DNA of 44,109 nucleotides from an uncultured Bacteroidales bacterium (GCA_947311115.1 CAMZKE010000074.1:1-44109); one strand, 5' to 3'; counted from the first letter of the stretch, positions 26,574 through 35,208 are shown. Numbers and translations: made by a program. Notes: generated from the letters alone by a model not told the origin.

Positions 26574-27743
26574 CTATCTTAATCTAATAATTGCATCTTC
26601 AATAGTTGATTTCAGTCTAGAATACACTTCTTCTTTTGTTCCAAAACCATCTACTTTAACAACATCCATTTTCTTTTTGTAATATTCAGGAACTTTTGCC
26701 GAAATATTTTCATATTCTTCAATTCTATGAATAATAGTTTCAGGATTTGAATCATAAGTTCTTGAATCATCAGTTTTACGTCTGTCATACAAACGTTTAA
26801 AAGCCTCTAACATTGATATATCCAAATCTATAACCAAAGTTAATGAAGAGTCTACTTTACGCAATAATCCATCTAAAATATATGCTTGAACTATTGATCG
26901 AGGATAACCTTTAAATATAAATCCTTTTGCATCAGGATTATTATTAATTTCTCTTTCAATTATTTTAATCGCTATTTCATCAGGAACAATATCTCCTTTT
27001 TTCATATAGCCTTGTGCCATATTTCCAAGCTCAGTATTATCAGCAATTTCTTGTCGTAAAAGCTTTCCTGTTGAAATATATTTCAGTCCAAATTCATCGG
27101 CTAATTTTTTACTTTGACTTCCTTTACCCGAACCAGGCATACCAAGTAAAACAACATTAAATAATCTGTCTTTTAATGTTTCTTGAATAACTTTATTTAT
27201 ATTATCATAAATTTCATCAATTTCTCCAATTCCATTTACAGCATTATATATACCTCTTTCTTGATAGTATTTTGCAACAGGTGCCGTTTTTAAATCGTAT
27301 TCTTTAAGTCTATTTTCAATAACTTCGGCGGTATCATCAGCCCTACCCGATGTTTTTGCACGTTCAATCATTCTTTTTCGCAACTCATCTTTTGGCACCT
27401 CTAAACTTATCATACACGATAATTTAGAATTTAACCTCTGCAACATTCCCTCAAGAATATATGCTTGAACATAAGTTCTTGGAAAACCATCGAAAAGTAC
27501 TCCCCTTACTTTTGTGTTAGATTCAATAAAGCCTTCAATAATTTGAACAATTATTTCATCATCAACCAAATTACCTTTTTCAATAATCGATTTTGCTTTT
27601 AAACCTAACTCTGTTTTATTAGCTATTTCATTTCTTAAAATATCTCCTGTAGAAATATATGCAAGATTATACTTCTGTATAAGTTGTTTAGACTGAGTTC
27701 CTTTACCTGCGCCCGGAGGGCCAAAAAGTGCTATATTTAACAT
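26574..27743 (-). CDS. adk: Tandem adenylate kinase fusion (two Adk domains)
   Basis: The 389-residue protein consists of two adenylate-kinase-like domains, about 1-192 and 194-389; a normal short Adk has about 190-215 residues. Domain 1 has GPPGAGKG (8-15), STGDILR (31-37), DGFPRT (85-90) and GRADD (133-137), all standard, so it should interconvert ATP, AMP and ADP. Domain 2 keeps the P-loop GMPGSGKG (201-208) and STGKLLR (224-230). It has KGYPR (278-282) where Asp-Gly-Phe-Pro-Arg is expected and a loosened lid segment (DDSRTYDSNPE). The catalytic Asp is thus Lys, suggesting a weakened or regulatory domain. A -7 box lies 29 nt upstream, and a bidirectional terminator follows. Confidence 0.9.
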   Translation of the reverse strand: MLNIALFGPPGAGKGTQSKQLIQKYNLAYISTGDILRNEIANKTELGLKAKSIIEKGNLVDDEIIVQIIEGFIESNTKVRGVLFDGFPRTYVQAYILEGMLQRLNSKLSCMISLEVPKDELRKRMIERAKTSGRADDTAEVIENRLKEYDLKTAPVAKYYQERGIYNAVNGIGEIDEIYDNINKVIQETLKDRLFNVVLLGMPGSGKGSQSKKLADEFGLKYISTGKLLRQEIADNTELGNMAQGYMKKGDIVPDEIAIKIIEREINNNPDAKGFIFKGYPRSIVQAYILDGLLRKVDSSLTLVIDLDISMLEAFKRLYDRRKTDDSRTYDSNPETIIHRIEEYENISAKVPEYYKKKMDVVKVDGFGTKEEVYSRLKSTIEDAIIRLR

Positions 27744-27772
27744 ACTGTTATTTGTTTTTATTTATTCTTTTT

Positions 27773-27780
27773 CAAAAGTA
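27773..27780 (-). promoter_or_regulatory. -7 promoter element for the tandem adk gene
   Basis: On the minus strand TACTTTTG matches TAnnTTTG, ending 29 nt before the ATG at 27743. Confidence 0.45.
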
Positions 27781-27825
27781 TAAAAACAAATTAAAATATA
27801 TTTAAAGAAGTGTATAAAAATGCAA

Positions 27826-28917
27826 TTAGTTAGTAAAAATAACTCTTTTTAAGTTTATTTTATTATCCGATTCAAAAACAATAAAATAAACTCCATTAGT
27901 ATTATTTACTATTTTGCTCATTGAAATAATTGTTTTATTAAATCCTATTTTTTTATTTCCATCAATAAAAAAAAGTTCTAATCCTGATTCATTAAATATT
28001 CTAATTTCATATTTATCACTATTATTACTATCAAATTCTACATTAATAATATTTGATGTAACTGTAGGATAAACATTAAAAGATGTTTTGTTATTTTGAG
28101 AAATAATTTCTGTAGTTCTTAAACTATCTTTGTAAGTTACAGAATAGTTACTCCCTACAGCACTTTTAACAGTTAGTAGTGGTATCGACTGATTATCAGC
28201 ATACCAATTATATTCTACCGATTCGGGTCTATCAAAAGCAGTTCCAAAGCTATAATCATCGTAATAAATGGTATCTCTAATATTTAAAATTGACTTTATT
28301 CTAACAGTTTGAAATGTTCCAAAAGGGGTAGTTAACTCGCCAAAACCATCAACTATATTAACTCTATTTACTGTTTGCCCATAATAACCGATATTTGGAA
28401 TATCGTTTCCTGCTGACGAAATAGATGAGTTTGTAGCATCCATTAGAATTGGAAAATTAGTTGTAATATTTTCAACATTATCATACTTCATAACAGTTGG
28501 TACTCCGTTAATAGTACTCCCTGAACCAACTTTAACATATAAACTATTACTATTTTTAAAATAATCGTAATTATCGGTTATTTCAATTACTTGAATAGCA
28601 TTAGTAACCGTTCCTGTATTTTGCACTACGGTTGCTTTATGCTCAGGGTCTAAAAAATTATTATACGAATACTGATAAACATAGGGAGCGTCTGTTACCG
28701 AAAAAAAAGTATCATTAAGCTGTGTATCGTACTCTAAAAAAGAAAAATCCCAAGTATAATCTGTTCCTGTTTCATCAGGATTAAACGAAATATTAGCCAC
28801 TTTACTAATTGTGTAGATGTTTGGTGTTGGCATATCGCTATCATCAATAGTTATATTTTGAGAATTTACTAATAAAACCGAAAACATAAATAATAATGTA
28901 GAGTATAAATATTTCAT
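27826..28917 (-). CDS. Secreted protein with T9SS C-terminal sorting domain, unknown function
   Basis: A 363-residue protein with a signal peptide (1-19, ending VNSQ) and a beta-rich central region. That region includes YTWDFSFLEY (54-63) and GFGELTTPFGTFQTVRIKS (191-209), a segment I have seen in many Bacteroidota cell-surface proteins but which has no named activity. The C-terminal 85 residues (FNVYPTVTSNIINVEF, IRIFNESGLELFFI, NGVYFIVFES, LKRVIFTN) are a standard T9SS type A sorting domain. It is predicted to be exported across the outer membrane. It lies upstream of the adk fusion on the same strand, but an 82-base gap with its own -7 box makes them separate units. Confidence 0.82.
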   Translation of the reverse strand: MKYLYSTLLFMFSVLLVNSQNITIDDSDMPTPNIYTISKVANISFNPDETGTDYTWDFSFLEYDTQLNDTFFSVTDAPYVYQYSYNNFLDPEHKATVVQNTGTVTNAIQVIEITDNYDYFKNSNSLYVKVGSGSTINGVPTVMKYDNVENITTNFPILMDATNSSISSAGNDIPNIGYYGQTVNRVNIVDGFGELTTPFGTFQTVRIKSILNIRDTIYYDDYSFGTAFDRPESVEYNWYADNQSIPLLTVKSAVGSNYSVTYKDSLRTTEIISQNNKTSFNVYPTVTSNIINVEFDSNNSDKYEIRIFNESGLELFFIDGNKKIGFNKTIISMSKIVNNTNGVYFIVFESDNKINLKRVIFTN

Positions 28918-28967
28918 CTTAAATAATTTTGATTATCTGATAAAATTACAAAAAATTTGATAATAAA

Positions 28968-28996
28968 GAAAGCCCAAAAATAAATTTCGGACTTTC
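28968..28996 (-). terminator. Probable terminator of the PD-(D/E)XK gene
   Basis: On the minus strand GAAAGTCCGAAA (28996-28985) pairs with TTTTGGGCTTTC (28979-28968), 12 bp with two G-T wobbles and a 5-nt loop. The following bases (TTTATTATC) are only moderately T-rich, so efficiency is uncertain. It lies between the 29167 gene and the T9SS-cargo gene. Confidence 0.55.
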
Positions 28997-29018
28997 AAAA
29001 AAAAAAAAAGATTAATTA

Positions 29019-29064
29019 TTAACTTCTTTAACCTAAAAATAGATTTATGAAGTTAAGTTTAGGT
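29019..29064. repeat. Two interleaved inverted repeats
   Basis: TTAACTTC (29019-29026) is complementary to 29049-29056, and ACCTAAA (29031-29037) is complementary to 29058-29064. The arms alternate, so the two stems would compete. It lies in a 249-base non-coding gap (28918-29166) that otherwise shows only the hairpin at 28968-28996. It may be chance in AT-rich DNA. Confidence 0.3.
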
Positions 29065-29166
29065 CGAATGAAGACTAAAACTTTTGCGAAGTTATAAAAA
29101 TATGTGAAAATGTAAAATATTTATTGCTAAAAACTTTCTAAAATATTGAGCTAATTTTTGCAATAT

Positions 29167-29610
29167 CTATTTAAATGATGGTATCTCAGAAATAAATTTA
29201 TAATTATTCTCAGACTTATTAAACTCAACATAATAATGTACTAACCCGTTAGTAACTACTACAAATTTAGGCTTTAGAACATAATAATAATCAACTACTT
29301 GATTAAATGCTTTTTCAGATATTTTTACATTTGGAGCTTTACACTCAATAATAATATTGGGTTTAAAATCTTTATTAAAAACTAGAATATCGCATCGCAT
29401 TATATTTTTATTAATTTCAATTTTATATTCAACAGCAAAAAGCGACTTTGGATAATTTTTATCTTTAATTAAAAATTTTATAAAATTTTGCCTTACCTGT
29501 TCTTCAGGAGTGTATTTTACATACTTTTTTCGTATTTCATCAAGAATATAATCACCATTAGCCTCTGTCTTTATATTATATTCGTATTTTGGCAAGTTTA
29601 ATTCCTTCAC
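29167..29610 (-). CDS. Stand-alone HsdR N-terminal-type PD-(D/E)XK domain protein
   Basis: A 147-residue cytoplasmic protein consisting of the type I restriction enzyme R-subunit N-terminal domain (HSDR_N_2-like). It starts with TPEEQVRQNFIKFLI (34-48), then has the nuclease core Asp74 in RCDILVF, Glu89-Cys-Lys91 in IIIECKAP, and Gln104 in AFNQVVDYY. The three core residues D, E-x-K are all present. No helicase, HsdM or HsdS gene is nearby, so this is not a restriction locus. Such short proteins are common single genes in Bacteroidota chromosomes and have no established role. It is divergent from argS. Confidence 0.82.
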   Translation of the reverse strand: MKELNLPKYEYNIKTEANGDYILDEIRKKYVKYTPEEQVRQNFIKFLIKDKNYPKSLFAVEYKIEINKNIMRCDILVFNKDFKPNIIIECKAPNVKISEKAFNQVVDYYYVLKPKFVVVTNGLVHYYVEFNKSENNYKFISEIPSFK

Positions 29611-29654
29611 TTTTTTTTCTGTAAAAATACCAATATTGTCATAGATTTAATACT

Positions 29655-29662
29655 TATATTTG
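29655..29662 (+). promoter_or_regulatory. -7 promoter element for argS
   Basis: TATATTTG matches TAnnTTTG and ends 15 nt before the ATG at 29678. A TTG at 29636-29638 gives a 16-nt spacer, a little short of the usual 19-21. Confidence 0.5.
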
Positions 29663-29677
29663 CAAAAATTTTTTTAG

Positions 29678-31462
29678 ATGATGAATATTATTGATATACT
29701 AAGTAACGAAATTAAAATTGCGGTAAAAGAATTATATAATTCTGATATTGACAAAAAACAAGTTCAAGTACAAAAAACTAGAAAAGAAATTGCCGGAGAT
29801 TACACTATTAATGTATTTCCTTTGCTTCGTATATCAAAACAAAAACCGGAAGAAACAGCCAATGCCATAGGAGAAACACTTTTAAATAATACTGAAATTA
29901 TAGAAAATTTTTCGGTAATAAAAGGTTTCTTAAACATTGAATTAAAACAAGAAATTTGGATAAATTTTTTAAAAAATAATTATTCGTTACAAGAATTTGG
30001 GCAAGCAGACATAACTAATAAAACACTAATGATTGAATATTCTTCGCCCAACACCAACAAACCTTTACACTTAGGACATATTAGAAATAATTTATTAGGA
30101 TTTTCTGTTGCTGAGATTTATAAAAAAGCAGGTAATAATGTAAAAAAAGTAAATCTTGTTAACGACAGAGGTATTCATATTTGCAAATCGATGTTAGCGT
30201 GGCAAAAATTTGGTAATGGCGAAACTCCTGAATCAACCGGATTAAAAGGAGATAAACTTGTTGGTAATTATTATGTAAAATTCGACCAAGAATACAAAAA
30301 AGAAGTAGCAGAACTAATAAATAATGGTATAGAAAAGGAAGCTGCAGAAAAAACAGCCCCTCTCCTATTAGAAGCTCAAAAAATGCTAATAAAATGGGAA
30401 GCTAAAGATCCTGAAGTATATTCGCTTTGGAAAAAGATGAATGAATGGGTTTATAAAGGTTTTGATATAACATATAAAAACTTAGGGGTTGATTTCGATA
30501 AAATTTACTACGAATCGGAGACTTATTTATTAGGTAAAAAAATAGTACAAGAAGGGCTTATAAAAGGTATATTATTTAAAAAAGATGATGGTAGTATTTG
30601 GGCAGATTTAACCAACGATGGACTAGACCAAAAATTATTATTACGTGCCAATGGAACTTCTGTATATATGACACAAGATATTGGAACTGCTCATCAGCGT
30701 TTTTCTGAATTTAACATTGACAATCATATTTATGTTGTAGGAAACGAACAAAATTACCATTTTCAGGTTTTAAAACTTATTCTTAAAAAATTAGGTTACG
30801 ATTGGGCTGATAATATATATCATCTTTCGTATGGCATGGTAGAATTGCCTGAAGGCAAAATGAAATCGAGAGAAGGAACCGTTGTTGATGCTGATGATTT
30901 AATTGATGAAATGATAAATACTGCAAGAGAAAAATCGCAAGAATTAGGCAAATTAGACGAATACTCTGACGCAGAAAAAGAACAAGTGTACAAAACAATT
31001 GCTTTGGGAGCATTAAAATATTTTATTTTAAAAGTTGACCCTAAAAAAGGCATGATGTTTAATCCAAAAGAATCGATTGATTTTAATGGAAATACAGGAC
31101 CATTTATACAATATGCTTATGCTCGAATTCGCTCAATACTACGCAAAGCCAAAGAAAGTAATATAGACTTTTCTTCTATTACAAGTACAGAATTAAACGA
31201 AAAAGAAATAAGTTTGATAAAATCTAATTACGATTTCCCTGAAACGGTATTAAACTCTGCAAGTAATAATAATCCTGCATTAATTGCAAATTATGTCTAT
31301 AACTTGGTTAAAGAATTTAATCAGTTTTATCACGACTTTTCTATTTTAAAAGAAGAAAATTCAGAAATAAAAATTCATAGGTTAGCTATTGCAAATTTTA
31401 CAGGTACAACAATTAAAAATGCAATGAAACTTCTTGGAATTGAAGTTCCTGAAAGAATGTAG
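29678..31462 (+). CDS. argS: Arginyl-tRNA synthetase
   Basis: A 594-residue class I aminoacyl-tRNA synthetase that charges tRNA-Arg. It has the N-terminal additional domain (about 1-110), the HIGH motif as HLGHIRNN (131-138), the KMSKS-like GKMKSREG (393-400) and a C-terminal anticodon-binding helical domain ending in LGIEVPERM. ArgS enzymes often have a degenerate KMSKS sequence, so this variant is normal. The first of two adjacent ATGs (29678, 29681) is used. A strong 15-bp terminator hairpin follows. Confidence 0.97.
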   Translation: MMNIIDILSNEIKIAVKELYNSDIDKKQVQVQKTRKEIAGDYTINVFPLLRISKQKPEETANAIGETLLNNTEIIENFSVIKGFLNIELKQEIWINFLKNNYSLQEFGQADITNKTLMIEYSSPNTNKPLHLGHIRNNLLGFSVAEIYKKAGNNVKKVNLVNDRGIHICKSMLAWQKFGNGETPESTGLKGDKLVGNYYVKFDQEYKKEVAELINNGIEKEAAEKTAPLLLEAQKMLIKWEAKDPEVYSLWKKMNEWVYKGFDITYKNLGVDFDKIYYESETYLLGKKIVQEGLIKGILFKKDDGSIWADLTNDGLDQKLLLRANGTSVYMTQDIGTAHQRFSEFNIDNHIYVVGNEQNYHFQVLKLILKKLGYDWADNIYHLSYGMVELPEGKMKSREGTVVDADDLIDEMINTAREKSQELGKLDEYSDAEKEQVYKTIALGALKYFILKVDPKKGMMFNPKESIDFNGNTGPFIQYAYARIRSILRKAKESNIDFSSITSTELNEKEISLIKSNYDFPETVLNSASNNNPALIANYVYNLVKEFNQFYHDFSILKEENSEIKIHRLAIANFTGTTIKNAMKLLGIEVPERM

Positions 31463-31480
31463 AAATACCTACCAACACAA

Positions 31481-31518
31481 AACGCCCTATTTAAATAATT
31501 TAAATAGGGCGTTTCTTT
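31481..31518 (+). terminator. Rho-independent terminator of argS
   Basis: AACGCCCTATTTAAA (31481-31495) pairs perfectly with 31499-31513 over 15 bp with a TAA loop, then TCTTTT. It lies 18 bases after the argS stop. Confidence 0.92.
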
Positions 31519-31562
31519 TAGATTGTATTCCAAAATACTGACTACAACCAAATATTTTGGAA

Positions 31563-31590
31563 ATAAAAAAGCCACACAAAGTGCAGCTTT
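31563..31590 (-). terminator. Rho-independent terminator of secG operon
   Basis: On the minus strand AAAGCTGCAC (31590-31581) pairs with GTGTGGCTTT (31577-31568), 10 bp including two G-T wobbles with a 3-nt loop, followed by TTTTTATTT. It lies 27 bases after the secG stop and faces the argS terminator. Confidence 0.75.
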
Positions 31591-31617
31591 AAATATATTA
31601 TTTTACATATAATATTT

Positions 31618-31986
31618 TTATTTATCCTCAGTAGAAGCAGCTTCATTCGGCTGCGCTTGCTGCTGTCCTGCAGGAGGAGGTGTCATATTATTTAATGCAG
31701 CAGGGTCAACCTCATCTTGAATTTGTTTCTCAATTTTCATTTGATTTCCTGTATCAGCATCATTATGTTCTATTGATAAACTAGCACCAACCGAAAAAAC
31801 CAATAACGCAATAGCTAATCCCCAAGTTGCTTTTTCTAAAAAGTCGGTAGTTTTTCTAACGCCCATTACTTGATTAGATGACGAGAAATTTGAAACTAAT
31901 CCACCACCTTTAGAATTTTGCACTAATACAACAAGTATTAACAAAACTGCCACAATTACTATTAATATTGAAAATATCCAAAACAT
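31618..31986 (-). CDS. secG: Preprotein translocase subunit SecG
   Basis: A 122-residue inner-membrane subunit of the SecYEG channel. Two hydrophobic helices (about 3-23 and 54-72) flank the cytoplasmic SKGGGLVSNF-(S)3-NQVMGVRKTTDFLEK segment, a strong SecG signature. The C-terminal tail after about residue 80 is Pro/Gln/Ala/Glu-rich and low-complexity, as in other Bacteroidota SecG proteins, and probably disordered. It starts 4 bases after the stop of the Glu/Lys-rich upstream gene. Confidence 0.95.
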   Translation of the reverse strand: MFWIFSILIVIVAVLLILVVLVQNSKGGGLVSNFSSSNQVMGVRKTTDFLEKATWGLAIALLVFSVGASLSIEHNDADTGNQMKIEKQIQDEVDPAALNNMTPPPAGQQQAQPNEAASTEDK

Positions 31987-31990
31987 AATA

Positions 31991-33469
31991 TTATTTTTTT
32001 ATTAATTTTTCTATTTTTTTTATTTGGTTTGCAAAGTAACTATTTTTTTCGGGATATTTCAAACTTAATTTAGTAAAAGCACTAATTGCTTTTTCATATA
32101 ACTTTTGCTTAATATAAATATTAGCTAAAGTTTCTGTAATAAAATCGTCTCGTTCTAGCTCTCCTTTTTTTACAAGCTGCTTTGTATCTGTTACTTCATC
32201 AACTCTTGGCTTTATTTTAGCCTCAACTTCTGATGTAATAAATTTATCTATTAAATTAAATTGTTCTTTATTTTTTCCAGATGATTTTATTGGCATTTCA
32301 ACAAAATTAAGCCAATCATCAAAGGTCATCTCTTCTTTTACCGATTTTATTTTAGATTCCTCCTCAGCAATAAAATAATCTGAAATCGTTTCTTTTTCCG
32401 ATATTTTATTTATTTCTTCTAAAATATCAAGCTTAGTTTCTTTTATTTCTGGAACCTCAACCGTAGGTGTATTCTCTACTTTTATAGTTTCTTTTTCTGT
32501 TGATTTTGTTTTAGCTTCTTTTTCTGCAACTTTTATGTTTTCATCTGGTGTAGCTTTGTCAATAGTTCTTTTCTGTTCAAGCTTTACCTCTAGCTTAACC
32601 GGCTCAAAAGTTTTTTCTTCAACTTTAATTTTTTTAGGCTTACCTCTTAATACAGGCTCCGGCTTTTTGGTAGTTTTTTTCTTTTTTGACTCTGCTGCCT
32701 TTCTCAAAATGATATCGGCAATACTCTCTGTTTTATCGCTTTTTTGTTTATGCCTGTATTTATGTATTATTTTCTCAGCCAATGTTGCGTTAGCTGATAA
32801 TGATTCTTCAATAGGTTCTTCTCTTAATTTAATAGGTTCTCGCTCTGATAATTTTTCTTTTACATTATTTGCTTCAACAGGCTGTATAGATTCCGTTTTT
32901 TCAATATTTTCACTTGTTTTTACTTCTTCTTTTTCAATTAAGGTTTCATTATTAGTTTCTGTAACTTCAGGTAATTCTACTGAGTCAGTCTTTGTTTCTC
33001 TATTAGTTTCATCAAATTTTTCAGAATCTTCTTCTTTAACCAAATCTATCTTAGACACTAATTTACTATCACTTACAACAATTTCTTCATCAATATCTTC
33101 TAATTTATTATCTACAATTTCTATTTCATCAGATTGGTTAATTTCATTTTCCTGTTCATCTTTGTTATTTGTAATATGCTCAATAGCATCTATTTCATGA
33201 GTTTTCTCGTCAGCCTGTTCGATTATTTCAGCATCTGTGTCAATATGTAAATAATTAAAAAGCTTACTTCTGTCAACAGAATAAAGCGATGCTAATTTTA
33301 TAAAATTATCGTATTTAAAACTACCATTATTGAACAAAACCTTAGTTTTTAACACATAAGCTGTTTGAAAATAAGGAAATTCTTTAATAATCTCATCAAT
33401 ATTTTGTTCATCAATATTTATCAATAAACTACTATCAGAAATAATATTATAAAATTGTTCTTTATTCAT
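31991..33469 (-). CDS. Glu/Lys-rich protein with TPR-like ends, secG-linked
   Basis: A 492-residue cytoplasmic protein with no signal peptide. The N-terminal roughly 75 residues are helical (FPYFQTAYVLKTKVLFNNG, a TPR-like pair). The middle (about 90-380) is extremely rich in Glu, Lys, Thr and Ile with repeated EKTES/EPIK-type phrases, so it is likely disordered or extended. The last roughly 65 residues hold another TPR pair (FITETLANIYIKQKLYEKAISAF, LSLKYPEKNSYFANQI). The pattern recurs in Bacteroidota next to secG, but I know of no assigned function. It has a -7 box 17 nt upstream and is the first gene of the secG operon. Confidence 0.72.
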   Translation of the reverse strand: MNKEQFYNIISDSSLLINIDEQNIDEIIKEFPYFQTAYVLKTKVLFNNGSFKYDNFIKLASLYSVDRSKLFNYLHIDTDAEIIEQADEKTHEIDAIEHITNNKDEQENEINQSDEIEIVDNKLEDIDEEIVVSDSKLVSKIDLVKEEDSEKFDETNRETKTDSVELPEVTETNNETLIEKEEVKTSENIEKTESIQPVEANNVKEKLSEREPIKLREEPIEESLSANATLAEKIIHKYRHKQKSDKTESIADIILRKAAESKKKKTTKKPEPVLRGKPKKIKVEEKTFEPVKLEVKLEQKRTIDKATPDENIKVAEKEAKTKSTEKETIKVENTPTVEVPEIKETKLDILEEINKISEKETISDYFIAEEESKIKSVKEEMTFDDWLNFVEMPIKSSGKNKEQFNLIDKFITSEVEAKIKPRVDEVTDTKQLVKKGELERDDFITETLANIYIKQKLYEKAISAFTKLSLKYPEKNSYFANQIKKIEKLIKK

Positions 33470-33486
33470 TTTTTAGTTGTACAATA

Positions 33487-33494
33487 CAAAAGTA
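33487..33494 (-). promoter_or_regulatory. -7 promoter element for the TPR-secG operon
   Basis: On the minus strand TACTTTTG matches TAnnTTTG and ends 17 nt before the ATG at 33469. The rest of the 240-base gap (33470-33709) is AT-rich with no other feature I can defend. Confidence 0.45.
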
Positions 33495-33709
33495 CTAAAA
33501 CTTAAAGTTTTTATTACTTGTTACTAAACTTATTTTATTTATGATTTAAAACACTATTTCACATTTTACAAATAATATACTAATGTATAAATACACTATT
33601 TACAAAAGAAACGCATGATATAAAACATCTCAATTCACCATTATTTTTCTTAAAAAAAATTACGTAAAATTGTTTTTTTTAGAGGACATTTATAAATTAA
33701 TATGTTTTA

Positions 33710-34363
33710 CTACAACAACTCCATAAGCGATTTCACTACATTATCTGCCCCATCATGTATATCTACAACAGTAGCATCTAACATATAGCAAGGGGTTGTT
33801 GCTACTTTATATTTTTCATCAACAACAACTTCGCCATGGTTTGTTTTTTTATGATTAGCTCCAAATTTTTCAACTGCGTCGGCTGTGTCAGCATCCTGTC
33901 CAATAGTTAGTTCAACCCCATCTAAAACTTTAGCAATAAGCACAGGCGAAATACATAATGCACCTATTGGTTTATGAGCTATTGCCATATCTTTAATTAC
34001 AGTTTCTATTTGCGGAATTACATTCATATCGGTTCCATTAAAAGCAAAATCGCATAAATTTTTAGCTACGCCAAAACCTCCGGGAAAAATTATCGCATCA
34101 AAATCATCGACCTTAAAATCATTTAAATCTTTAATATTACCACGTGCAATACGAGCCGATTCTATAAGTACATTTCGAGTCTCGTTCATTTCTTCACCGG
34201 TAATATGATTTACTACATGATATTGATTTATATTTGGAGCAAATATTTCATATTCGCCACCATTCTTTAAAATAGCATACAGTGTAAAGGTTGCTTCATG
34301 AATTTCTGCACCATCAAAAACTCCACTTCCTGCTAAAACCACAGCAAACTTAGGCTTTTCCAT
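33710..34363 (-). CDS. elbB: ElbB/ES1-type DJ-1/PfpI family protein
   Basis: A 217-residue class I glutamine-amidotransferase-like protein. It starts FAVVLAGSGVFDGAEIHEA (6-24), a signature of the ElbB (sigma cross-reacting protein 27A) family. It has the FPGGFG turn (93-98) and the nucleophile elbow with Cys137 (IGALCISP). ElbB has glyoxalase activity in Escherichia coli and has been linked to isoprenoid synthesis. Full family length, cytoplasmic. No promoter consensus is seen upstream. It is divergent from the short-chain dehydrogenase gene, separated by 83 bases that contain a 13-base palindrome (34391-34403). Confidence 0.9.
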   Translation of the reverse strand: MEKPKFAVVLAGSGVFDGAEIHEATFTLYAILKNGGEYEIFAPNINQYHVVNHITGEEMNETRNVLIESARIARGNIKDLNDFKVDDFDAIIFPGGFGVAKNLCDFAFNGTDMNVIPQIETVIKDMAIAHKPIGALCISPVLIAKVLDGVELTIGQDADTADAVEKFGANHKKTNHGEVVVDEKYKVATTPCYMLDATVVDIHDGADNVVKSLMELL

Positions 34364-34446
34364 ATTTCTATATTTTTAATTTATTAATACAACTAATTTA
34401 GTTATTTTAGTCTAATTTTAAAAATTAAATTTTAATAAATATAAAA

Positions 34447-35208
34447 ATGAATAAAATAGCATTTATAACAGGGGCTACAGCCGGAATTGGGAAAGCTATA
34501 GCTAATAAACTTTCTGAAAATAATTTTGATGTAATAATTACTGGTAGAAGAGGCAATATTTTAGACGCTCTTGAAAAAGAAATAAAACAGAAATATGGTG
34601 TTCGTGCTCTAAGTTTAATACTCGATGTTAGAGATAGGGAGGCATGTAAAACTGCAATAAATAAACTTCCTGAAGAATGGAAAAACATAGACTTACTTGT
34701 TAATAATGCGGGCTTAGCTGCCGGATTAAACACAATACAAGAAGGAGAATTTGAGCATTGGGATAGAATGATAGACACAAATATTAAAGGTTTATTAAAT
34801 ATTACCAGACTAATATCGCCTTTAATGATTGCAAAAAATCAAGGACAAATTATAAATATTGGTTCTATTGCAGGCAAAGAAGTTTACCCTAATGGAAATG
34901 TATATTGTGGCACAAAACACGCTGTTGATGCAATAACAAAGGGTATGCGTATTGATATGGTACAACATAATATTAGAGTAACTTCTATTGACCCCGGTAT
35001 GGTTGAAACCGAATTTTCAATTGTGCGTTTTGATGGAGATAAAGCAAAAGCTAAGCAAGTTTACGAAGGCTTTACTCCTCTTTTTGCCGACGATATTGCA
35101 GACACAGTACTTTTTGTTGCTACTCGCCCGGCTCATGTTAATATTAACGATATTATTATTATGCCTACTGCTCAGGCAAGTGCGGTAATTGTTAATAAAA
35201 AGAGTTAA
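34447..35208 (+). CDS. Short-chain dehydrogenase, NADP-dependent (YdfG-like)
   Basis: A 253-residue classical SDR. The Rossmann glycine motif TGATAGIG (8-15) and Arg34/Arg35 after the second strand (ITGRRGN) favour NADP. NNAG (86-89) is conserved and the catalytic residues are Ser140, Tyr153 and Lys157 (YCGTK). The order and the segment IDPGMVETEFS resemble YdfG, which reduces or oxidises L-allo-threonine and 3-hydroxy acids; this assignment is from memory of the family. A terminator follows 84 bases after the stop. Confidence 0.9.
   Translation: MNKIAFITGATAGIGKAIANKLSENNFDVIITGRRGNILDALEKEIKQKYGVRALSLILDVRDREACKTAINKLPEEWKNIDLLVNNAGLAAGLNTIQEGEFEHWDRMIDTNIKGLLNITRLISPLMIAKNQGQIINIGSIAGKEVYPNGNVYCGTKHAVDAITKGMRIDMVQHNIRVTSIDPGMVETEFSIVRFDGDKAKAKQVYEGFTPLFADDIADTVLFVATRPAHVNINDIIIMPTAQASAVIVNKKS

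Noticed and set aside
29167-29610. Part of a restriction-modification locus
   Set aside because: No HsdM, HsdS, helicase or methylase gene lies within the window. Only the N-terminal nuclease-like domain is present.
32535-33200. 221-codon open frame on the plus strand inside the Glu/Lys-rich gene
   Set aside because: It is the antisense shadow of a low-complexity GAA/AAA-rich gene, giving a Ser/Phe/Leu-rich translation with no domain, promoter or start context. The minus-strand gene has a promoter, TPR ends and operon position.
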